The translations under genes were made by a program, and so were the position numbers. Shown piece after piece: positions 1 to 5,902 of a DNA stretch of 8,585 nucleotides. Every line of letters starts with the position of its first letter. The stretch's first letter is position 1. A model generated the notes under the pieces. The model did not search any database. It saw only the letters and a list, made by a program, of their open reading frames with translations, and had not been told where the DNA came from. Origin of the DNA: RGIG8748 sp045578205 (GTDB taxonomy: Bacteria > Bacillota > Clostridia > UMGS1810); the NCBI GenBank assembly GCA_045578205.1, contig JAZNJU010000166.1:1-8585 (forward strand), written 5' to 3'.

Positions 1-18
1 TTTAATTATGTCTGTCAT
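1..18 (-). CDS. 5' end of an unidentified leftward gene (partial)
   Basis: On the minus strand an ATG at 18-16 opens a reading frame encoding MTDIIK before the window ends. It is preceded by a good Shine-Dalgarno sequence, AAAGGA (complement of 27-32), with 8 nt spacing. The ATG, spacing and SD strength match those of the confirmed genes here, so a real start is likely. Six residues are too few to assign a family. It would be transcribed divergently from spoVG. I see no convincing promoter for it in the AT-rich gap. Confidence 0.5.
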
Positions 19-205
19 AACCTATTTCCTTTCAAACAACATTATCTATACTAAATAATTTTATCACATAATAAGGAAAAATACCACACATTTTTTGTAA
101 ATTTCTGTAATATTTTTAAACTCTGTGTTGTAGTGATAAAACACAAAAATACTTTTGAGTTTTTGTAGAATTTTAACGATTTTTTCGACCTATTATAGTA
201 ATTTC
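19..205. other. AT-rich divergent intergenic region
   Basis: This non-coding gap lies between the leftward edge gene and the spoVG promoter. It is strongly AT-rich, with many A and T runs. The only structure I see is a 6-bp inverted repeat (TGTGTT at 124-129, AACACA at 140-145, 10-nt loop) with no T tract after it on the plus strand. AT-rich DNA upstream of spoVG is the target of AbrB in Bacillus subtilis. Whether that applies here cannot be told from the sequence. Confidence 0.5.
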
Positions 206-234
206 TTGACATAATTTCACATTGTATGTATAAT
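206..234 (+). promoter_or_regulatory. Consensus sigma-A-type promoter of spoVG
   Basis: TTGACA at 206-211 and TATAAT at 229-234 are separated by exactly 17 bp, so both hexamers and the spacing match the housekeeping consensus. Transcription should begin near 241, giving a leader of about 34 nt before the spoVG ATG. The promoter rules out translation starts upstream of about 240. B. subtilis spoVG is classically transcribed by sigma-H, so a perfect vegetative promoter here is worth noting. Confidence 0.9.
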
Positions 235-259
235 GTACCATATGAAGTTTCTTTTTACC

Positions 260-266
260 AAAGGAG
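260..266 (+). promoter_or_regulatory. Ribosome-binding site that fixes the spoVG start
   Basis: AAAGGAG lies 8 nt upstream of the ATG at 275. The in-frame upstream ATGs at 233 and 242 lie in the -10 box or at the expected transcript start and have no SD. The ATG at 270 is out of frame and too close. This places the start at 275. Confidence 0.85.
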
Positions 267-274
267 TTTATGAT

Positions 275-538
275 ATGGAAATTACAAGTATCAAAATTAA
301 GAAGTTTGAAACAGAAAGCAAAATGAAAGCCATCGCTTCTGTTACTTTTGACGATTGCTTTGCTGTACACGACATCAAAGTTATCGAAAACGAAGACAAG
401 GTTTTCATTGCTATGCCCAACAAGAGACTCAAAGACGGAACTTTCAAAGATGTGGCACACCCGATTAATTTCGAATTCAGACAGATAATCGAAGCAAAAG
501 TGATTGAGGCTTACAACAACGCAGAAATCGAAGAATAA
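275..538 (+). CDS. spoVG: SpoVG family nucleic-acid-binding regulator
   Basis: This encodes an 87-residue protein, close to the usual SpoVG length of 85-100. It begins MEITSIKIKKF and carries the family core: KMKAIASVTFDDCFAVHDIKVI (about residues 16-37), then FIAMPNKRLKDGTFKDVAHPI (44-64), and a short C-terminal helix. SpoVG proteins are small cytoplasmic dimers that bind DNA and RNA. In B. subtilis SpoVG influences asymmetric division in sporulation; in Staphylococcus and Listeria it affects envelope, virulence and resistance genes. The common MPS(K/R) motif reads MPNK here, a mild variation; the basic pair K50-R51 is kept. The gene stands alone between a perfect promoter and a strong terminator, so it is probably monocistronic. 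Its presence suggests Bacillota but does not prove that the organism sporulates. Confidence 0.95.
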   Translation: MEITSIKIKKFETESKMKAIASVTFDDCFAVHDIKVIENEDKVFIAMPNKRLKDGTFKDVAHPINFEFRQIIEAKVIEAYNNAEIEE

Positions 539-554
539 CATCCAGTATACTCTA

Positions 555-581
555 CCCCTCCGCTAAAGCGGAGGGGTTTTT
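555..581 (+). terminator. Rho-independent terminator of spoVG
   Basis: A 9-bp GC-rich stem (555-563 with 568-576: CCCCTCCGC and GCGGAGGGG) closes on a TAAA tetraloop and runs straight into TTTTT (577-581). It starts 17 nt after the spoVG stop. No T tract follows on the opposite strand, so it acts rightward only. Confidence 0.95.
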
Positions 582-591
582 GTCGTATTTA

Positions 592-619
592 TTCAAGTTT
601 TTTTATAAAAAAACTTGAA
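592..619. repeat. Perfect 28-bp palindrome overlapping the proS -35 box
   Basis: The 14-nt arm TTCAAGTTTTTTTA at 592-605 is followed immediately by its exact reverse complement at 606-619. The right arm contains all but the last base of the TTGAAA -35 hexamer of the next promoter. No T tract follows on either strand, so it does not look like a terminator. A dimeric regulator binding here would cover the -35 region. The inner T/A runs are easy to get by chance in AT-rich DNA; the outer TTCAAG/CTTGAA arms are less so. Confidence 0.75.
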
Positions 620-643
620 ACTTTCTTTAATTTGAAGTATAAT
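615..643 (+). promoter_or_regulatory. Sigma-A-type promoter of the proS-lspA-rluD operon
   Basis: TTGAAA (615-620) and TATAAT (638-643) are separated by 17 bp, giving a near-consensus promoter with one -35 mismatch. Transcription should start near 650, leaving a leader of only about 27 nt. That is too short for a T-box or other riboswitch ahead of proS. Control, if any, would act at the promoter, for example through the overlapping palindrome. Confidence 0.85.
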
Positions 644-676
644 AAATCTATATATGCATTAGAGAGGAAAGTTACT

Positions 677-2380
677 ATGAGATTATCAAAATATTTATTG
701 CCAACCCTGCGTGAAGTGCCCAACGAAGCGGAAATACCAAGCCATCAGTTGATGCTTCGTGCAGGACTTATAAGAAAACTTGCATCCGGTGTGTACGGTT
801 ACCTGCCGCTTGGACTCAAAGTTCTTAAAAATGTAGAAAAAATCATCCGTGACGGCATGGACAACCACGATGCACAGGAACTTCTTATGTCGGCTCTTCT
901 TCCCAAGGAAATGTTCGAAGTTTCCGGCAGATGGGAAGTTTTCGGACCCGAGATGTTCAGATTAAGAGACAGAAACGACAGAGACTTCTGCCTTGGACCT
1001 ACTCACGAGGAGATTTTTACGGATACTGTAAAAGCCAACATACGTTCCTACAAGCAACTCCCCGTTACACTTTACCAGATACAAACAAAATACAGAGATG
1101 AAAGAAGACCCCGTTTCGGTGTAATAAGATGCCGTGAATTCATAATGAAAGATGCCTACAGTTTCGATAAGGATGAAGCAGGCCTTGACGTTTCATACAA
1201 AAATATGTATGACGCCTACAGAGAAATCTTTGACAAAATGGAACTTAACTACCTTGTGGTAGATGCCGATTCCGGTGCTATGGGCGGAAGCGGTTCTCAG
1301 GAATTCATGGTTAAATCCGATATCGGCGAAGATACAATAGCATATTGTGAAAAGTGCGGCTACTGTGCTAATGAAGAAAAAGCAGTATGTATCCCCGACA
1401 ACGCACCTGCAAGTGGGGAAATGAAAGAAGTAAACAAAGTACATACACCCAACGCAGGAACCATTGAAGATGTTACAAACTTCCTTGGAAAAACCGCGCA
1501 GGATTTTGCAAAGACAATTATATACAAAGCGGACGAGAAATTTGTGGCAGTAATGGTAAGAGGCGACCGCGAAGTAAATGACACCAAGGTTGTAAACGCC
1601 CTTGGCGGTGCTATAGAATTTGACCTTGCGCCTCTTGATGACCTTATGAGAATTACCAATGCAAAGGCAGGTTTCGCAGGCCCTGTCGGACTTGATATTG
1701 ATGTATTTGTAGACAGCGAAGTTGCAAATATGGTCAATATGATTGTTGGTGCTAATGACACAGACTACCACCTGGAAAATGTCAACATTGGCAGAGATTT
1801 CAATGCCACAATCGTGGGTGATTTCAGAAACATCTCCGAAGGCGACCTCTGCCCCATATGCAAAGCGGAAAAAGTTAAAACCTGCCGCGGAATCGAAGTT
1901 GGACACATATTCAAACTCGGAACAAAATACTCAAAATCCATGGATTGCACTTTCCTTGATGAAAACGGAAAAGAGCAGGTTCCGATAATGGGCTGTTACG
2001 GTATCGGTGTATCGAGATGTCTTGCCGCAATTATTGAGCAGAACAGCGATGAAAACGGAATAATCTGGCCCATGAGCGTGGCACCATATCAGGCTATTGT
2101 TGTTCCTGTCAACGTAAAAGATGAAACCCAGAGCAAACTTGCGGAGGAAATCTACAGTGAACTCACCAAAAAAGGCATTGAAACTATCATAGACGACAGA
2201 AACGAACGTGCCGGAGTTAAATTCAACGATGCTGAACTCATCGGTATTCCTTTAAGAATTACCGTTGGCAAAAAAGCCGGCGAAGGAATTGTTGAGTTTA
2301 AGGAAAGAAAAAGCGGTAATCTGGAAGAACTCTCTGTTGAAGATGCAGTGGCGAAGGTGTTGGAAATCGTAAATAACTAA
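677..2380 (+). CDS. proS: Prolyl-tRNA synthetase, bacterial type with editing domain
   Basis: This 567-residue class II synthetase activates proline with ATP and charges tRNA-Pro in the cytoplasm. The length is typical of the bacterial type. Landmarks in order: motif 1 region (LASGVYGYLPLG, 35-46), THEE (109-112), motif 2 with RDE at 140-142 inside KYRDERRPRFGVIRCREFIMKDAYSF, the INS editing domain (about 225-405), motif 3 (GCYGIGVSR, 439-447) and a C-terminal anticodon-binding domain (about 465-567). INS clears mischarged Ala-tRNA-Pro; K284 in TIIYKADEK probably matches the editing lysine of E. coli ProRS. CEKC (224-227) and CPIC (392-395) flank INS and may bind zinc. I chose the ATG at 677 because it follows an AGAGGAAA SD (663-670). 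An in-frame ATG at 632 lies inside the promoter. It is the first gene of a rightward operon, followed by lspA after 61 nt. Confidence 0.97.
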   Translation: MRLSKYLLPTLREVPNEAEIPSHQLMLRAGLIRKLASGVYGYLPLGLKVLKNVEKIIRDGMDNHDAQELLMSALLPKEMFEVSGRWEVFGPEMFRLRDRNDRDFCLGPTHEEIFTDTVKANIRSYKQLPVTLYQIQTKYRDERRPRFGVIRCREFIMKDAYSFDKDEAGLDVSYKNMYDAYREIFDKMELNYLVVDADSGAMGGSGSQEFMVKSDIGEDTIAYCEKCGYCANEEKAVCIPDNAPASGEMKEVNKVHTPNAGTIEDVTNFLGKTAQDFAKTIIYKADEKFVAVMVRGDREVNDTKVVNALGGAIEFDLAPLDDLMRITNAKAGFAGPVGLDIDVFVDSEVANMVNMIVGANDTDYHLENVNIGRDFNATIVGDFRNISEGDLCPICKAEKVKTCRGIEVGHIFKLGTKYSKSMDCTFLDENGKEQVPIMGCYGIGVSRCLAAIIEQNSDENGIIWPMSVAPYQAIVVPVNVKDETQSKLAEEIYSELTKKGIETIIDDRNERAGVKFNDAELIGIPLRITVGKKAGEGIVEFKERKSGNLEELSVEDAVAKVLEIVNN

Positions 2381-2386
2381 TACGTT

Positions 2387-2421
2387 GGGGTTGTCAAAAT
2401 TTATTTTGTACAACCCCCTTT
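2387..2421 (+). promoter_or_regulatory. Stem-loop in the proS-lspA gap, possible attenuator
   Basis: GGGGTTGT (2387-2394) pairs with ACAACCCC (2410-2417). The helix continues inward with CAAAA (2395-2399) against TTTTG (2404-2408) after a single-base bulge at 2409, closing a 4-nt loop. In total about 13 bp. Only a short T run (2419-2422) follows, after one C, so termination would be partial at best. It could lower lspA/rluD expression relative to proS or stabilise the proS mRNA end. The lspA SD lies just downstream, outside the stem. Confidence 0.65.
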
Positions 2422-2441
2422 TCAAAGAGGAAGTGACCACA

Positions 2442-2918
2442 ATGGCTTTTATAATATGCGCATTTATACTGATTGCGGCAGACCAGATTTCAAAGTTCGC
2501 TGCAATCAAGTTTCTGAAACCTCATGAAACCATAGAAATCATTAAAGGAGTTCTTAGTTTCACATACGTGGAAAACCGTGGTGCAGCATTCGGAATACTG
2601 CAAAATGCAAGATGGGTGTTTATACTTTTTACAATTTTTGCTATGGGAATTATGGTTTTCTACAAAATTAAGAATAAACCGCAGGGCAAAATCATAAATA
2701 CCTCTTTATGTCTGCTCCTTGCAGGTGCAACGGGCAATATGATTGACCGTCTGTGCCTTGGATATGTTGTGGACATGATTGAGGTCACCTTTATCGACTA
2801 CCCTGTTTTTAATGTTGCAGATTGCTTTGTGGTTGTGGGAACCATTCTTCTTGCATACTACATTTTATTTATATATAAAGAGCCCAAGAAAGTTGATGAC
2901 AATGGACAAAACCTATGA
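2442..2918 (+). CDS. lspA: Lipoprotein signal peptidase (signal peptidase II)
   Basis: This encodes a 158-residue integral membrane aspartyl protease that removes the signal peptide from diacylglyceryl-modified prolipoproteins. The length is typical. The family boxes are all visible: ADQISK (13-18), ENRGAAFG (44-51), AGATGNMIDR (94-103), YVVDMIE (108-114) and PVFNVAD (121-127). By comparison with the Pseudomonas enzyme the catalytic dyad should be D111 and D127. Four hydrophobic segments are visible (roughly 2-20, 56-74, 86-102 and 128-146). The start at 2442 follows AAAGAGGAAG (2424-2433); an in-frame upstream ATG at 2385 overlaps the intergenic hairpin and lacks an SD. Its 3' end overlaps the downstream pseudouridine synthase gene, a common lspA-rluD arrangement in Bacillota. 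Lgt, which acts before LspA, is not in the window. Confidence 0.96.
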   Translation: MAFIICAFILIAADQISKFAAIKFLKPHETIEIIKGVLSFTYVENRGAAFGILQNARWVFILFTIFAMGIMVFYKIKNKPQGKIINTSLCLLLAGATGNMIDRLCLGYVVDMIEVTFIDYPVFNVADCFVVVGTILLAYYILFIYKEPKKVDDNGQNL

Positions 2919-3813
2919 ATTCACCGCACAGGAAAGCGGAATACGACTGGACAAGTTTATAAAAATCGATATTATGCCCCGTTCACAGATTCAGAAACTC
3001 ATCGATGATGGCTACGCAAGTGTAAATGGAAAACCGTGCAAATCCTCGTACAAGGTAAAATGCGGAGATATTGTCAGCCTTACCGTTCCCGAACCGGAAA
3101 TTCTCGACATTCAGGCAGAAGATATCCCACTGGATATTGTGTATGAAGATGAGCATCTTCTCGTTATAAACAAACCTCAGGGTATGGTTGTTCATCCTGC
3201 ACCGGGTAACTACACAGGTACACTTGTAAATGCACTTATGTACCATTGCAAAGATTCCCTTAGCGGTATTAACGGTGTTATGCGCCCCGGAATAGTTCAC
3301 AGAATTGATAAAGACACGTCGGGTCTGCTTCTTGTTGCCAAAACCAACGAAGCACACTTGTCTCTCTCGGAACAGATACAGAGCAAAACGGCAAAAAGAC
3401 ACTATGAATGTATAGTTTGCGGAAACCTTAAAACAAAGAAAGGCATAATTGATGCTCCTATAGGACGGCACCCCACCAACAGGCTTAAAATGGCTGTTAC
3501 CCCTACCAATTCCAAAGATGCGGTAACACATTTTGAAGTTCTTGAAGAACTGGAAAACGCTACATATGTGGCGTGTGATCTGGAAACCGGAAGAACACAT
3601 CAGATAAGAGTTCACATGGCATACATAGGACATCCAATAGTCGGAGATCCTCTGTATCTCAATAAAAATCCTTACAACTTAAACGGTCAGATGCTCCACG
3701 CAAAGGAAATAAGTTTCACTCATCCTGTTACAAATGAAAAAATGAGTTTTTCTGCACCGTTACCCCATTATTTCAAAGATTTGCTTATAAAACTAAAAAA
3801 ACAGATGCCGTAA
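2902..3813 (+). CDS. RluD-family 23S rRNA pseudouridine synthase (RluA/RluC/RluD type)
   Basis: This 303-residue protein has an N-terminal S4 RNA-binding domain (about 13-70; SGIRLDKFI, RSQIQKLIDDGYASVNG) and a catalytic domain. The signature HRIDKDTSGLLLVAK (133-147) contains the catalytic aspartate D136. Other family motifs are INKPQGMVVHP (89-99), RHYEC (166-170), TGRTHQIRVHMAYIGHPIVGD (229-249) and LHAKEISFTHP (265-275). It isomerises uridine in structured RNA; the layout fits RluD (23S rRNA, helix 69 in E. coli), but RluC/RluA specificity cannot be excluded, so I give no symbol. The ATG at 2902 puts the S4 domain at the usual distance; the in-frame ATG at 2896 would add two residues. It overlaps lspA by 17 nt, which suggests translational coupling. 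Its last codons and stop form the terminator hairpin. Confidence 0.93.
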   Translation: MDKTYEFTAQESGIRLDKFIKIDIMPRSQIQKLIDDGYASVNGKPCKSSYKVKCGDIVSLTVPEPEILDIQAEDIPLDIVYEDEHLLVINKPQGMVVHPAPGNYTGTLVNALMYHCKDSLSGINGVMRPGIVHRIDKDTSGLLLVAKTNEAHLSLSEQIQSKTAKRHYECIVCGNLKTKKGIIDAPIGRHPTNRLKMAVTPTNSKDAVTHFEVLEELENATYVACDLETGRTHQIRVHMAYIGHPIVGDPLYLNKNPYNLNGQMLHAKEISFTHPVTNEKMSFSAPLPHYFKDLLIKLKKQMP

Positions 3814-3828
3814 GGCGTCTGTTTTTTT
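3796..3828. terminator. Bidirectional terminator shared by two convergent operons
   Basis: ACAGATGCC (3801-3809) pairs with GGCGTCTGT (3814-3822), with one G-U pair and a GTAA loop. Rightward it is followed by a run of T (3822-3828). Leftward the A run at 3795-3800 becomes TTTTTT on the minus strand. The rluD-family stop codon (3811-3813) sits in the loop. The walJ-type stop (3827-3829) sits in the T tract. The 13 bp between the two stop codons therefore serve both operons. Confidence 0.92.
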
Positions 3829-4612
3829 ATACAATATATGTAATTTTGTTTTTGGAAGCGACATTTAAAAAAACATCTTTTCCGACTTTAAAGTTATTTT
3901 CCTCAAGCATTTTGTATGAAGCCTCATATGCCAAATCATAGGTATTGTTATTCTCGCTAAGATGCCCAAGGGTTATATGCTTTGTTCCCCATATTGCAAG
4001 TTGTGTGGCAAGCCAGGCACAATTTTCATTTGACAGATGCCCGTTATCGGAAAGAATTCTCCGTTTGAGCGGATACGGATACGTACCGCTCATAACCATA
4101 TCAACATTATGATTTGCCTCAATTACAACCGCCTCACACCCTGCAAGAGAACTTAACATTTGCTTGGTTATACATCCCGTGTCGGTAGCAAAACCGTATT
4201 TACATTCTCCGAATTCTATGGTGTATCCCACAGATTCAACCGCATCGTGAGGGGTTTTGAAAGGATGAATAACTGCACTTCCTATTTTGAACTTTTCTCC
4301 TGTGGCAATTTCGTTAACATACTTACTGTCCACGGAATTTGAACCTTTTGTTATACACGATGCTGTAGCAGAGTTTGCATACACAGGAACAGAAAACTTG
4401 CGTGTGAGGACATCCAGTCCGCAGACATGGTCACTGTGTTCGTGAGTAACAAGAACAGCATCTATATCGTGCGGGTCGGCTCCCAATTCTCCAAGTGCCG
4501 TTATTATCTTGGAAGCACTCACACCGGCATCAATGAGTAAAGTTGTGCCGGAATCCGAAATATATGTGCAATTACCGCTACTGCTGCTGTATAATGTACA
4601 AAACCTAATCAT
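3827..4612 (-). CDS. walJ: Metallo-beta-lactamase-fold hydrolase, WalJ/YycJ type
   Basis: This 261-residue protein begins IRFCTLYSSSSGNCTYI, the typical start of YycJ/WalJ proteins, and has the usual length. Metal-site motifs are THEHSDH (56-62: H57, H59, D61, H62), PHD (121-123), ATDTG (142-146, D144), GHLSNE (191-196) and LGHLSENNN (215-223). WalJ homologues have been reported to have 5'-3' exonuclease activity and to affect mutation rate and cell-wall or division phenotypes; the metal fold indicates a nucleic-acid or phosphoester hydrolase acting in the cytoplasm. In many Bacillota the gene belongs to walRKHIJ, but here it follows murA with an 8-nt overlap (ATGATTAG holds both its start and the murA stop), implying translational coupling. 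An AAGAG SD lies just upstream. The subfamily call rests on the motifs and the N-terminal signature, so the symbol is less certain than the fold. Confidence 0.88.
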   Translation of the reverse strand: MIRFCTLYSSSSGNCTYISDSGTTLLIDAGVSASKIITALGELGADPHDIDAVLVTHEHSDHVCGLDVLTRKFSVPVYANSATASCITKGSNSVDSKYVNEIATGEKFKIGSAVIHPFKTPHDAVESVGYTIEFGECKYGFATDTGCITKQMLSSLAGCEAVVIEANHNVDMVMSGTYPYPLKRRILSDNGHLSNENCAWLATQLAIWGTKHITLGHLSENNNTYDLAYEASYKMLEENNFKVGKDVFLNVASKNKITYIV

Positions 4613-5861
4613 CTACTCTTTTAATATCAGCACCAAGTGCAAGAAGTTTCTCAACCATGTGCTCGTATCCTCTGTCTATGTGGCGGAGTTCATTCACTTC
4701 GCTTGTACCGTTGCACGCAAGAGCGGCAATAACCATACTTGCGCCTGCCCTGAGGTCGGTTGCGGTAACGCTGGCAGGTTCAAAAGGTGCACCGCCTGCA
4801 ATGGTTGCCTTTTCTCCGTCCACAGTAACCTTGGCATTGAATTTGACAAGTTCATCAATATATTGGAAACGCGTTTCCCACACACCCTCGGTAACAACGC
4901 TTGTACCATTCACGGTTGCAAGCATAGCAACTGCCTGAGGCTGCAAATCTGTGGGAAATCCCGGATAAGGCATAGTTTTAATATTGATGGAACTTATGGG
5001 ACCGTTTGTGTATATACGAACTTCCTCGTCCCCTTCTTCCACGCCAAATCCCATTTCCAGAAATTTGGCTGTTATGGCATCCAGATGCTTTGGAATAACA
5101 TTTTTAACAACAACATCGCCTCTTGTAGCGGCGGCTGCAAACATATAGGTTCCCGCTTCTATCTGGTCGGGAATTATGGAATAGGTACCGCCCTTTAACG
5201 AAGATACGCCTGTAATTTTGATAACATTAGTTCCCGCACCGCGGATTTGCGCACCCATTGAATTCAAAAAGTTGGCAAGGTCAACCACGTGAGGCTCCCT
5301 TGCAGCATTCTCCAACACGGTCTTGCCCGGCGCCATTACAGCGGCAAGAATGGCATTGATGGTTGCTCCTACGGAAACAACATCGAAATATATATTTCCG
5401 CCGCGAAGCGAAGAAGCATCTATCTTAACAAAAACCTTATCTTCAGCGACAAGGCAGTTAAGGTATTTGAACGCCTTAATGTGCTGATCTATGGGACGGC
5501 TTCCGAAATTACATCCGCCCGGAGGGGGGACGTGAGCGTTTCCGAATCTTCCCACAAGAGCACCCATAAGGTAGTATGATGCTCTCATTCTTGCTGCAAG
5601 ATCAGGGTCTGCCACGTATGTTTTGAGTTCTGTAGAATCTATAACAAGCGTATTTTTACCCTCTTTTTGCACCTTGGCGCCAAGAGATGTTATCATCTTA
5701 ATTATGATATCAACATCGCTTATATCGGGAACGTTTTCTATACGGCAAACACCTTTTACCAGAAGTGCGGCAGGTATTATGGCAACAACTGCATTTTTTG
5801 CACCGCTGACAGAAACACTGCCCTTTAAAGGTTTGCCTCCGTTTATAAGAAGTTTTTCCAC
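4605..5861 (-). CDS. murA: UDP-N-acetylglucosamine 1-carboxyvinyltransferase
   Basis: This 418-residue enzyme transfers enolpyruvate from PEP to UDP-GlcNAc, the first committed step of peptidoglycan synthesis, in the cytoplasm. The length is standard. Key residues are K22-N23 in SGAKNA, R93 in RASYYLMG, the catalytic cysteine C117 in PGGCNFGSRPIDQH, D305 in PGFPTDLQPQ and R371 in TDLRAGAS. Having Cys rather than Asp at position 117 predicts fosfomycin sensitivity of the enzyme. The residues after the cysteine are NFG, where E. coli has TIG and B. subtilis MurAA has AIG. Many Bacillota carry two MurA paralogues (MurAA/MurAB, or MurA/MurZ), and which one this is cannot be decided here. Translation starts at GTG (5861-5859) behind a perfect AGGAGG with 6-nt spacing. 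It lies 41 nt after the yebC-family stop and overlaps the walJ-type gene. Confidence 0.96.
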   Translation of the reverse strand: MEKLLINGGKPLKGSVSVSGAKNAVVAIIPAALLVKGVCRIENVPDISDVDIIIKMITSLGAKVQKEGKNTLVIDSTELKTYVADPDLAARMRASYYLMGALVGRFGNAHVPPPGGCNFGSRPIDQHIKAFKYLNCLVAEDKVFVKIDASSLRGGNIYFDVVSVGATINAILAAVMAPGKTVLENAAREPHVVDLANFLNSMGAQIRGAGTNVIKITGVSSLKGGTYSIIPDQIEAGTYMFAAAATRGDVVVKNVIPKHLDAITAKFLEMGFGVEEGDEEVRIYTNGPISSINIKTMPYPGFPTDLQPQAVAMLATVNGTSVVTEGVWETRFQYIDELVKFNAKVTVDGEKATIAGGAPFEPASVTATDLRAGASMVIAALACNGTSEVNELRHIDRGYEHMVEKLLALGADIKRVDD

Positions 5862-5867
5862 AATAAT

Positions 5868-5873
5868 CCTCCT
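5868..5873 (-). promoter_or_regulatory. Strong ribosome-binding site fixing a GTG start for murA
   Basis: On the minus strand AGGAGG (complement of CCTCCT) lies 6 nt ahead of GTG at 5861-5859. No in-frame ATG occurs nearby; the first is at residue 56, deep inside the domain. The protein begins VEKLLINGGKPL as encoded, with formyl-Met at translation, matching the usual MurA N terminus. Confidence 0.9.
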
Positions 5874-5902
5874 AAAAATTCCAACGAGAAATTCTCAAAA
5901 AA

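Noticed and set aside
73..105. Possible sigma-H-like -35 (AAGGAAAAA at 73-81) upstream of spoVG
   Set aside because: No GAAT-type -10 occurs at the right distance, and the resulting leader would be about 170 nt. The consensus sigma-A promoter nearer the gene explains expression better.
124..145. Inverted repeat TGTGTT / AACACA in the left gap
   Set aside because: It has only six pairs and a 10-nt loop, no T tract after it and no link to a promoter box; it is expected by chance in AT-rich sequence.
644..676. T-box or other riboswitch in front of proS
   Set aside because: The promoter leaves a leader of only about 27 nt, too short for a T-box or any known riboswitch.
1193..1906. Long open frame antisense to proS (237 codons)
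   Set aside because: It lies wholly inside the well-conserved proS coding region, has no SD, and its product is a Cys/Phe/Tyr-rich sequence typical of antisense frames.
2983..3633. Open frame antisense to the rluD-family gene (216 codons)
   Set aside because: It is entirely within a confidently assigned gene on the other strand and shows no start signals.
4509..5198. Long open frame antisense to murA (229 codons)
   Set aside because: It mirrors murA and the start of the walJ-type gene, has no SD or promoter, and shows a cysteine-rich antisense composition with no recognisable domain.
5886..5896. GAGAA-A-TTCTC inverted repeat between the yebC-family gene and murA
   Set aside because: A one-base centre cannot form an RNA hairpin of this size, and there is no promoter at this internal position of the operon.
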